Source of the DNA: Girardinichthys multiradiatus
Lineage: Eukaryota; Chordata; Actinopteri; Cyprinodontiformes; Goodeidae
Assembly: GCF_021462225.1 (NCBI RefSeq)
Contig: NC_061794.1
Location: 47,943,414 to 48,007,413 of the forward strand
Reading direction: 5' to 3'
DNA: 64,000 nt
This document shows positions 43,244-56,589 of the stretch, one piece after another (position 1 is the first letter of the stretch; the number at the start of each line of letters is the position of its first letter). The position numbers and the translations under genes are program-made. The notes under the pieces were generated by a model. It did no database searches and had not been told where the DNA came from. It saw nothing but the letters and a program-made list of their open reading frames with translations.

Positions 43244-46200
43244 CTACAAAGCAGAAAATATCTTACTTTAACCATCACATGGCATACAGTGAGAACAACA
43301 GAAATCAAAATCATTTATACTACGAGTTAAATATTAAAATAACTTCAATTAGCAATGACTGATGGAGCTAAAACAATTCAGAAAGTGAATTTGATGCTGA
43401 AATTAAAATAGAAAATAGCAAAAAAACAACTAATTTCTATATGTAAGATTTTATTTAGTTTGGGGGGTACAAGATATATGGTAAAGAAGCAGGAGAGAGA
43501 TGCTAGAAATATTTTATGATTCCTGATGCGTCCACAGAAGAAACCTGGATCTAAATGCTTAGTGTCTGAGTCCAATGATATGAAAAAAGGAAAACACAAA
43601 GGAGAAAATCCAATAATGATCCCAAAGATTCCCAGACTGAGGAAAGAAAGTCATCATGAGCAGCAGATGTGGGAAATCAGACAGCAGGGTCATGCATGAA
43701 CATCAAATGTGCTTAAACAGAAAACAGGAATTTGCACTGATGCACAGAAACAATTAAAGTTTTCTTCAGTCAACCTTTTATAGATTTTATGTCATATTTA
43801 TTTGCTTTGCAGAAAAAAAAACCAGCACTAAATATGTCAGAAAACTGAGGCGTCTGCTGTGGAGAGTTCTCACCATGAACAAGTTTCCAACATCTCAACC
43901 AAACCAAGCAAATTAAGTTTGGGTCGGTTTAAACTGTTATTCATCAGAGTCAGACAGGAAGGCAGAGAAGAAGAGGTGCAGTAAGAGATCCTGGCTCAGG
44001 TTTGAAACCCTTCAGGGTGATTGCACAAGGTTTAGGATCATATACCGAACCAAACCAAACCGGAACTGGAAACAAAACTTTAGAACAAGATCCACAATAA
44101 AGTGCCAGTCTTCATCCTTCAGTCTCCTGCTGCAGCACATTGGTTTTACTTAGATTACAAACATGCAACATCTAGGCACACTTTAAGTGGTTATGATCTG
44201 TTTGGGATGCAAAACAAAGAGAGGTGTTTTTCCGTAGAGACAGATGGGTCAGAATACATAGATCAAGAACATTTCATACCACACAGGTTGTTTTCACATC
44301 TCTGGAGCTTTTCAGGACAAATCGAGCACCAATCCCCTTCAACATATGGCCACTGGTCATCATAGTTCCCTCTGAACACATAAACACAAACAGAACATGC
44401 TGTGATGCAGATACAAAACCATTCTCATTACTGCTGATAACTTCCGAGTCAGTGGTTCCATCCAAAAACACATCTGAAGCAGACTCTATCATTGCTGTCC
44501 ACTAGGGGGAGTATTTGCGCAGCAGTATCACCAGTGGAAATCACAATGCATTAATATGAATTGGTCCAACATGCAGATTACTATTCAGAGTGAATATCTG
44601 CATCGGATGTTTCGGGTCACCATAATGACTGAGACACTGAGTGACACATCTGTCTAGGTACCATTGATGGTCATGTGACCTGTGTCTCGGGTGATGAAAT
44701 ACACACTTACATTTTATTTAACACCACAACAAAAATCATAAAAGTTTACAGTAAAATGAAGATGGAATCTGAGTGTGGAGAAGCTTGGCATTTTGCTTTG
44801 GAACAGTTTCCAGTGGAGATAAAAGATGCTTGTTGCTTTAAAAAGTTGCTCATTGCCCAACTGGAAGAAAACGGCTCTAAAACAGGAAACCTGAAGTGTC
44901 CTGACATGATGTGTAGTGAATGAGTTAATTTTAAAGAAACTGAATAGAAAAAAATGTAAACAAAAAAACCCAAAATAATGTTCAATTGAAAAGATCAGCA
45001 GTGGTTTTCCTGTCTGACTTTCTCTACACCATCCTTTGATAATCTTGTCCCATTCCTCTAGTTTGTTGAGCTTTGCTGACACCAATCAGGTTTGGCCCAC
45101 CTCCAGGTGCCAGTACACCACTACTTCTCTGGGGCATCTGGCTGATGCCTTTACTGCCCCAGGCCGCCTCAAGGTCCCAACGCCTGCTCCATGCAGCCTC
45201 AAGGTCCTAGAGCTTGCTCCTCGCTGCCTCTGAGCACCGGAGCCTTCTCCAAGCGGCCCCAGAGATCTCCGACGAGGGTGTCCAGGTGGACCTGCCTCGT
45301 GTTCCTGCTCCAAAATTCCTTCGTGTTCTTGAGCTTCTCTGTGGGTACCAGTGTCCAAAGTCCCTCGGTTGACCTCCTGGCAAGGTTCTCTGTGGGTTCT
45401 CCACGGGCCTTTCTTGCTGGCCTCCATGGTTTTTGCTTCGGTGACGCTGGCCTCCAAGGTTCCTGCATTCGTGCCCCCAGTCTCCAGAACTGTGCCTCAA
45501 CTATACACCTGTCGATGTCCTGTTGATCCCTTAAGCCTACAACATGTGACAACCAGTGGGTATGAGGTGTGTATGGCGATATGCATCGTCTAAGTTTCTC
45601 CAAACATGGTGTTGACAATCATGGCCAGCAATGATTTCTTCATGCAGATGCAGGTGCAGGTGTAAGCTCAGAGTGAATCCACTCCTGGGAAGACTGGCAA
45701 GTGTCTGAGATGTTTTCTACTTGGGAATAGTCTTTCTCTCTGTAGGATGATAAACTTCAGATAGTCTGAAAATTGCTTTCACGAATGTTCCTTGAATAAT
45801 CGACAGACAACATTGCTTCTCTGGGGTCATTGCTGATGTCTTTCCATCCTGGCATTGTGCAAACCCACACCAGTATGGTCCAGACCAGAGAAGCAAACTG
45901 ACCAAACTCCTGCTTTTATAGATCGGTTCACACCTGTGCGCTAACTCATGCAGCTAACACTGACAGATGTTCATGTGAACATAAAGAGTGTGTGGTATTT
46001 TTCTGTCTGTGCTCTGTGTTGTTTGGTGGCTGTGTTGCAGTGTCAGAACTGACGCTGGGAAGTAGTTGCAGACAAGGAAGGAGACTCTCTCCCAGTCTAG
46101 TCCCTCCATCGTGTTGCAGGCATGGAAAGCACAGCCGACCCTGTGAGTGTCGGCCCAAACCATCTGTAACACACACAGTTCGAAGAGTCACGATCACCTT

Positions 46201-46595
46201 CACAGATCCTGCACACATGCATTAATACATGTACTGTGTGTGTGACCTGTGTGTAGTGTCCACACATCTTGTCTTCATCACAGCTGTTGTTCTGGTAGTC
46301 GTAGTTCAGGTGTTCTGGACACAGAAAGTTCCGCTAAAATATATCAGCTCTAGCCTCAGTAACAAAGAAACAGTTTTTACAGACCTTGTTGCCGTGTTTT
46401 GAAGAAAACAGAGCAGAAAATAAGGGTGTGTAGAGATGACTCACCCAGGAACCATTTCTCCAGAGCCACTCTAAGGTCCAGAGGCCCGGTGCTTGCGAAC
46501 AGATTCTCTCCCGTCTCCTCCAGCTCCGGGTTGTGATTCCAGATACATTTAGCAGCGTAGCCTTCTGCAACCACCTTCAGATTTGGGTCCCATTT
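42846..46595 (-). CDS. pi16: pi16-like CAP-domain, GPI-anchored protein (first exon not found)
   Basis: Exons 46595-46445, 46314-46247, 46163-46054, 44371-44280 and 43243-42846 join in phase (819 nt, 272 residues plus stop). The CAP domain is clear: AAKCIWNHN and GENLF, then GHYTQMVWADT (first CAP signature, with the cavity His) and FLVCNYFPAGNY (second signature, formed across a splice junction). After WCSICPEKLQRCENNLC comes a Glu/Ser/Thr/Pro-rich stalk and a hydrophobic end (STPSLLLACLTGVLILWL) with no basic tail, as in GPI signals. Mammalian PI16 is a CAP protein with a long stalk and such an end; the stalk here is much shorter. The exon for the signal peptide and first CAP helix was not found. 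Other CAP proteins (GLIPR1-like) are less likely because of the tail. Confidence 0.85.
44280..44371 (-). CDS. pi16: pi16, exon with Cys-rich hinge after CAP
   Basis: 92 nt, acceptor GTGTTCAG, donor GTATGA. It codes GNYDDQWPYVEGDWCSICPE then KLQRCENNLC. Four cysteines are spaced as in the post-CAP hinge of PI16 and GLIPR proteins. It completes the second CAP signature (PAGNY) with the previous exon. Confidence 0.9.
45160..45510. repeat. degenerate 30-bp tandem repeat in a pi16 intron
   Basis: Successive 30-base units begin GC-GCCTC-AGGTCC and carry a TGCTCC or equivalent near the end (for example 45163, 45193, 45223, 45253); another stretch with CTGGCCTCCA-GGTT lies at about 45417-45480. Units have diverged to around half identity. 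The period is a multiple of 3, so open frames of 10-residue repeats run on both strands (45086-45618 minus). It lies inside an intron between CAP exons, so it is not the pi16 stalk. Confidence 0.6.
45560..45960. repeat. old dispersed DNA-transposon-like repeat in a pi16 intron
   Basis: Phrases CAACATTGCTTCTCTGGGGT, ATTGCTGATGTCTTTCC, TGGCATTGTGCAAACCCACA and GGTCCAGACCAG, in this order, occur in a common fish repeat family. No terminal repeats or coding frame were recovered. Confidence 0.45.
46054..46163 (-). CDS. pi16: pi16, CAP exon with VCNY motif
   Basis: 110 nt, acceptor GTTACAG, donor GC/GTCAGT. It codes MVWADTHRVGCAFHACNT then MEGLDWERVSFLVCNYFPA. Cysteines match the disulphide positions of CAP proteins. 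It carries most of both CAP signatures. Confidence 0.92.
46247..46314 (-). CDS. pi16: pi16, CAP exon with GHYTQ motif
   Basis: 68 nt, acceptor GTGTCCAG, donor CAG/GTCACA. It codes (E)HLNYDYQNNSCDEDKMCGHY and TQ. The His of GHYTQ is one of the four conserved CAP cavity residues. Confidence 0.92.
46445..46595 (-). CDS. pi16: pi16, first recognisable CAP exon
   Basis: 151 nt, acceptor CTGTGTAG, donor G/GTGAGT. It codes KWDPNLKVVAEGYAAKCIWN, HNPELEETGENLFASTG and PLDLRVALEKWFL. GENLF holds a conserved CAP glutamate. It starts in phase 0 and must be preceded by an exon with the signal peptide and the DLHN-type first CAP residues, which I could not find between 46600 and 64000. Confidence 0.92.
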
Positions 46596-46739
46596 CTACA
46601 CAGACAGAGTTTGCTAAAATCAGAAGGGAGAAGAATAATATCCAGAAGGTCCAACAACTTTCACTGCTGTTTTATCGGCATGTTTTAAAATCCACAAATC
46701 AGAACTATATTTGCATAAAAATATGAAAGTAAAAATGAT

Positions 46740-46970
46740 GTGAAGAAGGTCCTCGGTTTGAATCTTGGTCTGGGTCGTTCTGCAACCAATTTACATGTTC
46801 TCCCTGTGCATAGTTGGTTTCTCCATAGGTGCTCCAGCTTCCTCCCACAGAACTGCTCTTGCTGAATTTAGGTGTGTGTGTATGGTTATGTGTCTCTGTT
46901 TACACCATGGTATCCTGTCCAGGCTGTGCCCTACCTCTCACCCAATGACCCTGCGTGGATAAGGTGGTAA
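46740..46970 (+). repeat. dispersed teleost repeat (copy 2)
   Basis: Shares TTTACATGTTCTCCCTGTGC, the CTTCCTCCCACAG phrase, GGTATCCTGTCCAGGCTGTG and CTCACCCAATGACCCTG with the family seen at 41110-41440. Confidence 0.55.
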
Positions 46971-47134
46971 AAGTGGTAGAAAATCTTGACTACATTTGTC
47001 GAAGAACAAATCAGAGAATTTTGGGGCGTTCTCGGTATTCGGACCACGTTAGACTGAGACAAGTGTGAAAAGCGGATTTATCACAGATGGTGAAACATTT
47101 ATACATATTGTAGCTTATATCTATCTCATCTACC

Positions 47135-50100
47135 TCGTACTCGTACTCGTACTCGTTGTCTTCGGCTTATCCGGGACCGGGTCGCGGGGGCAGCAGACTC
47201 AGCAGAGACGCCCAGACGTCCCTCTCTCCAGACACCTCCTCCAGTTCCTCCAGGGGGAGCCCAAGGCGTTCCCAGGCCAGCCGAGAGACATAGTCCCTCC
47301 AGCGTGTCCTGGGCCGTCCCCTGGGCCTCCTCCCGGTGGGACGTGCCTGGAACATCTCCCGAGGAAGGCGCCCAGGAGGCATCCGGTATAGATGCCCGAG
47401 CCACCTCAACTGGCTCCTCTCGATGTGGAGGAGCAGCAGCTCTACTCCGAGCTCCTCCCGGATGGCCGAGCTCCTCACCCTATCTCTAAGGGAGTGCCCG
47501 GCAACCCTACGGAGGAAGCTCATTTCAGCCGCTTGTATCCGGGATCTCGTTCTTTCGGTCATGACCCAAAGTTCATGGCCATAGGTGAGGGTAGGAACGT
47601 AGACCGACCAGTAAATTGAGAGCTTTGCTTTTCGGCTCAGCTCTCTCTTCACCACAACGGACCGGCACAGCGCCCCCATTACTGTGGCAACCGCACCGAT
47701 CCGTCTGTCGATCTCCCGCTCCATTCTTCCCTCACTCGTGAACAAGAACCCGAGATACTTAAACTCCTCCACTTGAAGCAGGAACTCCCCTCCAACCTGA
47801 AGAGGACAAGCCACCCTTTTCTGGTCGAGTACCATGGCCTCATCCCAGCCGCTTCACACTCGGCTGCGAACCGCCACAGCGCATGCTGTAGGTCTTGGCT
47901 AGAGGGGGCCAGCAGGACCACGTCATCCGCAAAAAGAAGAGACAAAATCCACTGGTCCCCAAACCAGACCCCCTCCGGCCCTTGGCTGCGTCTAGAAATC
48001 CTGTCCATAAAAGTTATGAACAGGACTGGTGACAAAGGGCAGCCCTGCCGGAGTCCAACATGCACCGGGAACAGGTCCGACTTAGTGCCGGCAATGCGGA
48101 CCAAACTCCTGCTCCGCTCGTACAGGGTCCGGATGGCCCCTAATAAAGGGCCCCCGATTCCATACTCCTGGAGCACTCCCCACAAGGCATCACGAGGGAC
48201 ACAGTCGAATGCCTTCTCCAGGTCCACAAAACACATGTGAACCGGTTGGGCAAACTCCCATGAACCCTCGAGTACCCTGTAGAGGGCATAGAGCTGGTCC
48301 AGTGTTCCACGGCCGGGACGAAAACCACACTGCTCCTCCTGAAGCCGAGGTTCGACTATTGGTCGGACTCTCCTCTCCAATACCCTGGCGTAGGCCTTAC
48401 CAGGGAGGCTGGGGAGTGTGATTCCCCTGTATTTGGAACACACCCTCCGGTCACCCTTCTTATAAAGGGGGACCACCACCCCAGTCTGCCAGTCCAGAGG
48501 CACTGTCCCCAACCGCCACGCAATGTTGAAGAGGCATGCCAACCATGACAGCCCAACAACATCCAAAGACTTGAGGTACTCAGGGCGGATCTCATCCACC
48601 CCCGAAGCCTTGCCACCGCGGAGCTTTTTAACCACCTCGGTGACTTCAGCCTGGGTGATGAAAGAGTCAAACCCCGAGTCCCCAGCCTCTGTTTCCACCA
48701 GGGAATGCGTGATGGCAGGATTGAGGAGATCCTCGAAGTACTCCTTCCACCGCCCGATAATATCCTCAGTCGAGGTCAGTAGTCTCCCACCCCCACTATA
48801 AACACTGTTGGCGAAGCACTGCTTCCCCCTCCTGAGGAGCCGGACGGTTTGCCAGAATCGCTTAGAGGCCAACCGGTAGTCCTTCTCCATGGCCTCACCG
48901 AACTCTTCCCAGGCCCGAGTTTTTGCCTCTGCCACAGCCTAGGCCGCAGCACGCTTGGCCTTACGGTACCCGTCAGCTGCCTCAGGAGTCCCATAAGCCA
49001 ACCACAGCCAATAGGACTCCTTCTTCAGCTTGACAGCATCCCTTACTGCCGGTGTCCACCAATGGGTTCTGGGATTGCCGCCGCGACAGGCACCGCAGAC
49101 CTTACGGCCGCAGCTATGGGCAGCAGCATCGAAAATAGATGCGGAGAACATGGTCCACTCGGACTCTATGTCTCCAACATCCCCCGGGATCTGGTCGAAG
49201 CTCTCCCGGAGGTGGGAGCTGAATACATCCCTGGCTGAGGGCTCCGCCAGGCGTTCCCAGCAGACCCTCACTACGCGCTTGGGCCTGCCAAGTCTGTCCG
49301 GCTTTCTCCTCCTCCAGTGGATCCAACTCACCACCAGGTGATGATCAGTGGACAGCTCAGCCCCTCTCTTCACCCGGGTGTCCAAAACATGCGGCCGAAG
49401 GTCTGATGATACGACAACAAAGTCGATCATCGACCTCCTGCCTAGGGTGTCCTGGTGCCAAGTGCACTGATGGACACCCTTATGTTTGAACATGGTGTTC
49501 GTTATGGACAATCCGTGACTAGCACAGAAGTCCAATAACAAAACACCGCTCGGATTCAGATCGGGGAGGCCATTCCTCCCGATCACGCCTCTCCAGGTGT
49601 CACTGTCGTTCCCCACATGGGCGTTGAAGTCCCCCAGCAGAATAATGGAGTCCCCGGGAGGGGCACTATCCAGCACCCCCGACAGGGACGCCAAGAAGGC
49701 TGGGTACTCTGCACTACCACTCGGCCCATAGGCTGATAGTCAGAGACCTCTCCCCAACCCGAAGGCGTAGGGATACAATCCTCTCATCCACTGGGGTAAA
49801 CCCCAACACGAGACGGCTGAGCTGGGGGGCAACAAGCAAACCCACACCAGCCCGCCGCCTCTCCCCGTGGGCCACTCCAGAGTAGAAGAGAGTCCAACCC
49901 CTCTCAAGGAGATGGGTTCCAGAGCCCACGCTGTGCGTGGAGGTGAGCCTGACTATTTCTAGTCGATATCTCTCGACCTCCCGCACAAGCTCAGGCTCCT
50001 TCCCCGCCAGCGATGTGACATTCCACGTCCCTAGAGCCAGCCCAAGTATCCGGGGATCGGGCCGCTGAGGTCTCCACCTTCGTCCGCCACCTTCGTCCGC

Positions 50101-50332
50101 CACCCAATCCTCTTTGCACCGGTCCCTCACGGTTCCCCCTGCAGGTGGTGGGCCCACTGGGGGATGGCCTCACGTCTCTCGTTCGGGCTTGGCCTGGCCG
50201 GGTCCCGCGAGGAGCAACCCGGCCACCAGGCGCTCTCCGACGAGTCCCGACCCCAGGCCTGGCTCCAGGGTGGGACCCCGGCTCCGCCGTACCGGGCGAC
50301 GTCACGTGCCTCGATATTTTGTTCTTCATGAA
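47135..50332 (-). mobile_element. nearly full-length LINE (RTE-like) with target duplication
   Basis: A non-LTR retrotransposon in minus orientation, 3.2 kb. CATCTACC occurs directly outside both ends (47127-47134 and 50333-50340), a convincing 8-bp target duplication. The 3' end is a short (CGTACT)-type hexamer tail instead of poly(A), as in RTE-group elements. Endonuclease, reverse transcriptase and C-terminal region are all recognisable. Clade assignment (RTE/Expander-like) is tentative; the presence of a LINE is certain. Confidence 0.9.
47167..50157 (-). pseudogene. LINE endonuclease-reverse transcriptase, broken by two frameshifts and a stop
   Basis: In order: N-terminal endonuclease part (50157-49714, LALGTWNVTSL); a frameshift near 49700; the endonuclease core [24 protein letters not shown] and [10 protein letters not shown] (49694-48939); an in-frame TAG at 48936-48938; then the reverse transcriptase (48935 to about 47840) with GGKASGVDEIRPEYLK, CGFRPGRGTLDQL, FVDLEKAFDCVPRD, LRQGCPLSPVLF and the catalytic FADDVVLLA; a frameshift near 47836; and the C-terminal region to PRPGPG at 47167. 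Only three lesions in about 3 kb suggest a fairly young insertion. Confidence 0.92.
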
Positions 50333-50340
50333 CATCTACC

Positions 50341-52348
50341 ATCAACCTAAATTAATGATTGTTTTTATTCCATTTAGTAATAAGAAAATTCTAAAAAGTG
50401 AGTTTTTGTTTCAGATTGGACGTGATTAGAGTCTGGGGGTCTGGAGGAGCTCACCCAGGCACTATCATCCAGAACCGTTTTTACACACAGGATAAAATGT
50501 ATCCATCATTTATTTCAATAATTTGAACCTGAAAGACTCTACCAAGCATGGTGGGGGTAGCATCATGCTGTGGGTCTGTGAAATAAGGTGGAAGGAAAAA
50601 GGAAAAAGATGGGCTACCTCCAAATCCTTCAACTTCACCTCACCTTTTATCCGTTTTTGGACCAGATAAAGGTCCAGCTTTCCCAAAGGTCCGATCTCAA
50701 CCCTGTTGAAAACCTGCGGACCTCAATCCATCCATACTGTTCATCTGTCCAATCACATCAGGGTTGATAGTAGAACCAGGAAGTCCTGCTTGGATTCTGG
50801 GTACGGTTAGCGTTAATATTTCAGGCACCAGTCACTCACACTTTGACAAGTTTTATGGACGCTCATGGATTTCATAAACCTGATACAGATCTTAGTAACC
50901 TAGATGCTAAAGCTCAGTGATGTGGTGGGTTCAATGAGATGTGGAGAAGAAAGAAACAGTGGGAAAATATGGCTTCATTATCATAACTGCAATATTCAAC
51001 AACAACACTGCAGTTTTGTCTTATACTAAGATTCTGCAGCCCTGTATGTTAATCTCTCTGGATTAGAGAAAATCCTCAATAGATTAAAAGTTCAAGATGT
51101 AAAACAAATCATCCAAATCTTCCAGCGTGGAGAAAAATGGTTCAAATAAAACCTTAACTTGTAAAAACCCTAAAAGTGTTTTAGAAGCAATTTCCACTTC
51201 GAATAACATTACTGAAGTAAATCAAGATTAGCTGCAGTTATAGTCTAAATTCAAACTGTTGGTACCTGTATAAAGTTAAGACATAAATGAACAAAGTTCA
51301 AATGGAACCACTATTGCAACTCTTACTGTCTGATTGATTTGCAAGCAGATGTCATGAGGAGCAGTGGGTCTGGTCCTTAGAGGAATAACTTCAGGAAAAC
51401 CCAAGTTCTACTGTTTCGTGTCCTGGACCCCTTATTAATCAGCAGGATTCTGAATTAATCTTGTTTTGATTGGCTGTCTTTGGGTGGAGCTGCTGCTGCA
51501 ACATCTTCTACATTTTGAAGTTTTAAAACAGCTCTTTGACTTAAGCGTGACGATTTATGCTGTGTTCAGGACTAAGGTGGATGTTTGGCTCACTAAACGT
51601 TCAGGGATGAGGAGTTACTGTTTAAAACATCTGTAGTTTAATAGTTCTGGTGAGGAAATGAGTAAAAACAGGTTTGGTGTCTGAAGAGCAGATTGTTTTG
51701 GACATTTTCTGCTGAGTCAGGACATCTTCATGCCGTCACCACAAATCTATCTGTATCCAGTGTTTCAGTCTTTCTCTCCTGTTTCCTTTACATGCAGATA
51801 AAACCAGAGGCTGCATGCTGTCACCTCACCATCCCTGACCTGACCTCTGACTCTGACCACAGCATGGACCTTCATCAGATTTCCTCTTCAGGATGGATTC
51901 ATATGATGCCGTCAGCATAGTTGTTCTAGTCAACAAACAAATTAAAACCTAATAATACAATATCGTAGAAAGGCTGTTGGGCAGATGGACCTACTTGTGT
52001 CTCTAGAAGACTTGGTAGGAGTTCATGGTCCATAAGTGACTGCAGCAGATCTGAGGTTCTGGCACAGTCTCCTTTTTCTGTGAGGTCAGCTGGAATTTTA
52101 GATGATTTCAAATCTCTTTTATTTTACTGCTTATCCTTTTTTTATTTTATTATTTTTTCACGTTTTTAGTTTTTTATTTGCTTGTACAGCAGGTTGGTTA
52201 CCTTTTGGTTATCAAAGCCCCTTATAAACAAATAAATGATAAAGGTGCCCAGATATGATCTGCTGATTTTTTTTTTTTCCTCCATCACGTTTTGGTCCAT
52301 TTTGGTCAAACATCTCTACTGTGGTCTCATTTGACCATTGTTTTCATC
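50341..52348. other. non-coding stretch upstream of pi16 exons
   Basis: No exon found. A Tc1-like scrap lies at 50510-50730 (listed separately), and a T-rich tract lies near 52115-52160 and 52265-52280. Confidence 0.45.
50510..50730 (+). mobile_element. Tc1-like relic fragment
   Basis: The plus frame near 50540-50590 reads TKHGGGSIMLWVCE, the block after the first catalytic Asp in Tc1-like transposases; further on, the DNA of the SPDLNPVEN-type motif is recognisable in a broken frame (about 50690-50720). No ends visible. Confidence 0.5.
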
Positions 52349-52350
52349 TA

Positions 52351-53761
<1,411 letters not shown>

Positions 53762-53864
53762 TAGATGCAGCTTTATTAACCTCAGTTCAACTCTTCCAAG
53801 CAGCCATACTGGTTCAGTGTCCTTCTAACTGTCCTGTCATGACCTTTTGTTTTTTTGCAGCCTT

Positions 53865-54035
53865 TATTTTCCCGTTTTTCACCAGGAAGCTGACAAGAAA
53901 TGGGGGGAGAGAGGGAGAGGACATGCAGCAAAGATTTCCTGGGCCGAGAACCTGCAACGGGCACGTCGAGGCCTGAAGCCTCTAAATACGGGTCATGTGT
54001 TTTATCCCTGCGCCACCTCCATGCCCAACCTTTAA
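53865..54035 (-). repeat. tRNA-derived SINE-like repeat, copy 2
   Basis: On the minus strand an A-box-like TGGCGCAGGGATA (54015-54003) and a B-box-like GGTTCTCGGCC (53952-53942) are followed by a purine-poor body complementary to GAGAGAGGGAGAGGACATGC. It matches copy 1 at 37540-37710 in box order and in the shared phrase ACTGAAGCCTC / CCTGAAGCCTC between the boxes. Confidence 0.6.
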
Positions 54036-54660
54036 CCTGCTAACTCAGGCCTGTAGAGTCTGAGACGAAGCTCTTAGGTTTTTGGACATTTCTATGAGCT
54101 TCACGCCTTGACGTTGGGCTGAATCTGCTGGGACGTCACATTAAATACTAAGTTTTGATGTTGTTATTTATCTTTTGTCCAACTAAAACTATTGATGATG
54201 ACGATGTTTTGCGGTTGCATTACTCCTGAAAAACAAACCAAAACTTTCCAGCGTGTTTCAAATGGGACGGCTACGGGTGTCACCTGCTCCTTCCCTTTAA
54301 ACAACCAACAGACTTCTAAATAACACGTTCGCATAAATGCTATGACAGTTTATAGACCAGGTTAGTTTTAACAGGTAGAAGGTTGCTTTGTTTGGACGTC
54401 ACTCCAGTCAGCTGTTAGCAGTAAAACTAACTCTGTGTCATCAAATACAAGACGCTATGAGAGTTCTTCAGCTAAGATATTAACTGCTTAGAACCTCCTA
54501 ATAGAACCACATGAAAACTGGATGGTCCAGGGCGGATTAATGAAGCAGTTATGGAAAAGGAGCTCGACCTCCATGTCTCGTGGTCTTAATCACTGCTGCC
54601 ATAAAACCCAAAGAATGAACAACAGTTACATATCCTGGAGTGTCTGTGGGAGGTTTGTTT

Positions 54661-54685
54661 GTGTGTGTGTGTGTGTGTGTGTGTG
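54661..54685. repeat. (GT)n microsatellite
   Basis: Twelve GT dinucleotides, followed by GAGTGTGAG. Confidence 0.92.
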
Positions 54686-56189
54686 AGTGTGAGGGACTAT
54701 TTGTTTAGCGAAGGCACACAAACTGGAGTCAGCGTTCTGCTCCAGGATCCTCCCTCAACATCTGCTCAGAGTTAAGGCTCTCGGGTCATCATGAATGCAT
54801 CACACTCCTCTCTGCTGACTCATCCAGAGCATGAACAGCTGACTGTGTTTCTGCATCTGAGTTAAAGCTCTGAGCTACTATTTAAATCACATCTGGACTT
54901 TTTCAGCTCAGTTCCTCCGAAAGTCTAAATTCTTACTTGTTTCTCATCACCTCAGTGCTAAAATCTGAAGCAATCAAACGTTTGTTGAGCTTTTCTCCCA
55001 GTTGCTTCCAACATTTGCACACCCCACATCCTGGGCCCAGCTTCATGCAAAGCCAGAATGGTCTGATGAGTCCACGGGACACCCCCTTTGTCTGCTGAGC
55101 TCCGATCAGTATTCTGTCAGATGCTCCAGTAACCGCCTGATAGCATCATCACTCCTCTCCTGGTTCCACCACCCCTGGTGGCCGTGTCAGACATGACAGT
55201 TCTTCCTCCCGGTCTGCATGTGGACCACACCCAGATCAGCTCCTTCCGTCTGGGTTCTGATGCGTTTTGTCTAGAACCATGATCCAAACAGTGTAGTGAT
55301 TGGTATCGACACGGCAGTATCCAGATTTCCCTCAGCACACATCTTTCGTCACACAAAAATGATCCCTCTTTTTTAAAATATGAATCAGTTTAGGCTGAAA
55401 AGAATCCCACTTGTTTCTTAGGCGCCTGCTAATAATGAGCCTGCTGATGATTTTCTTTGAGATGCATGAGAGGTTCTCTCTGTGCAGAACCTGGAAACGT
55501 TTAACCTAAAACTCAGTAAGCAGGAGGCAGTACCAGATATCCGATCAGAATTCCTCCAGAAGCTTTTATTCTTGTGTTCGACCCGAGCCAGATTCATTCC
55601 AGCTCCTGCATGATGGAACAAGATTTTATGATAAGCTTCTCTCCAGCTGCATGCTGAGGTCCTGTCCTGAAGGTTCAGGTTTGCTTCCTCAGCACCAGTA
55701 ACAAGAAGAACGTACTGCAGAGGTGATGTTACTCCTGGTCCAGTTTCAGGTTCTGCTCAGTACTTAGATTCGCTGAGCGGGTTAACTTCTGAAGAATTCA
55801 GTTCAGTTAGTGGTTCTGTCAGCAGAACACCGACCAAACTGCTTTGATGGAAACTTGATTCCATCAGTTTTATTCTGCTGTCATTAGATTGGTTCTAACT
55901 GGGTTCTTCTGAACCGGTTTTCAGCTGGTTCTGTCTGTTATCCTGATGAATTAGTCGCGGTTCAATTTATGAACACCTTTCTGAACTGGAATGACTCCAG
56001 TAATGTTTTACACGTTTTTATTCTCTCCAACACAAACTGAGATCAGAACTTGGTCATTACTTCTCTCGCGCCTCTTTGGAATTGGATCCGTCCAACTTAT
56101 CGTCTCAAACGTTGAAACTTTTCTGTTGCTTTCAGGGAATTATTTTACTTTACTTCATAGATCATATCTCTTCCTTTTTCCCATGTTTG

Positions 56190-56330
56190 TCTTTCATTCA
56201 TTCATTCATTCATTCATTTTCTACCGCTTATTCCATAGTGGGTCACGGGGGAGCTGGTGCCTATCTCCAGCAGTCTATGGGCGAGAGGCAGAGTACACCC
56301 TGGACAGGTCGCCAGTCCATCAGTTAACAG
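56190..56330 (+). repeat. dispersed teleost repeat with (CATT)n start
   Basis: TTCATTCATTCATTCATT leads into TTCTACCGCTTATTCCATAG, GTGGGTCACGGGGGAGCTGG and ACACCCTGGACAGGTCGCCA, a sequence found many times in fish genomes. A weaker relative lies at 35060-35115. Confidence 0.6.
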
Positions 56331-56589
56331 AAAATGTGACATTTTACGAGTGCATAGCATGTCCAATGTTGGGATTCCTGAAGATCTTTAGCAGGAGTTC
56401 TGGGTGACTTTCTGAGTAAACTGGGTAAGTCTGAACCCTCCCATGATAATGTTAGAAGACTAAAGGGAGGTAGATCTGCTCAATTGAGGTCCTTATAAAC
56501 GGATGAGGTGGAGTGCAGGGAGCATTTAGGTTTGGTCTTTCTAGTTCATAATTCCATCTGATGTTCTGCAGAGCACCTAAGAGGACATA

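Larger units (their letters stand above)
54036..56589. other. non-coding stretch, no gene seen
   Basis: Examined for the missing pi16 first exon without success. Contains a GT microsatellite and a dispersed repeat listed separately; otherwise unique-looking sequence. Confidence 0.45.

Noticed and set aside
45086..45618. Minus-strand frames of 123 and 139 codons considered as extra pi16 stalk exons
   Set aside because: They lie between two CAP exons that already join in phase and come from a 30-bp tandem repeat.
47773..48801. Plus-strand open frames of up to 155 codons opposite the LINE
   Set aside because: Antisense shadows of the reverse transcriptase; no motifs of their own.
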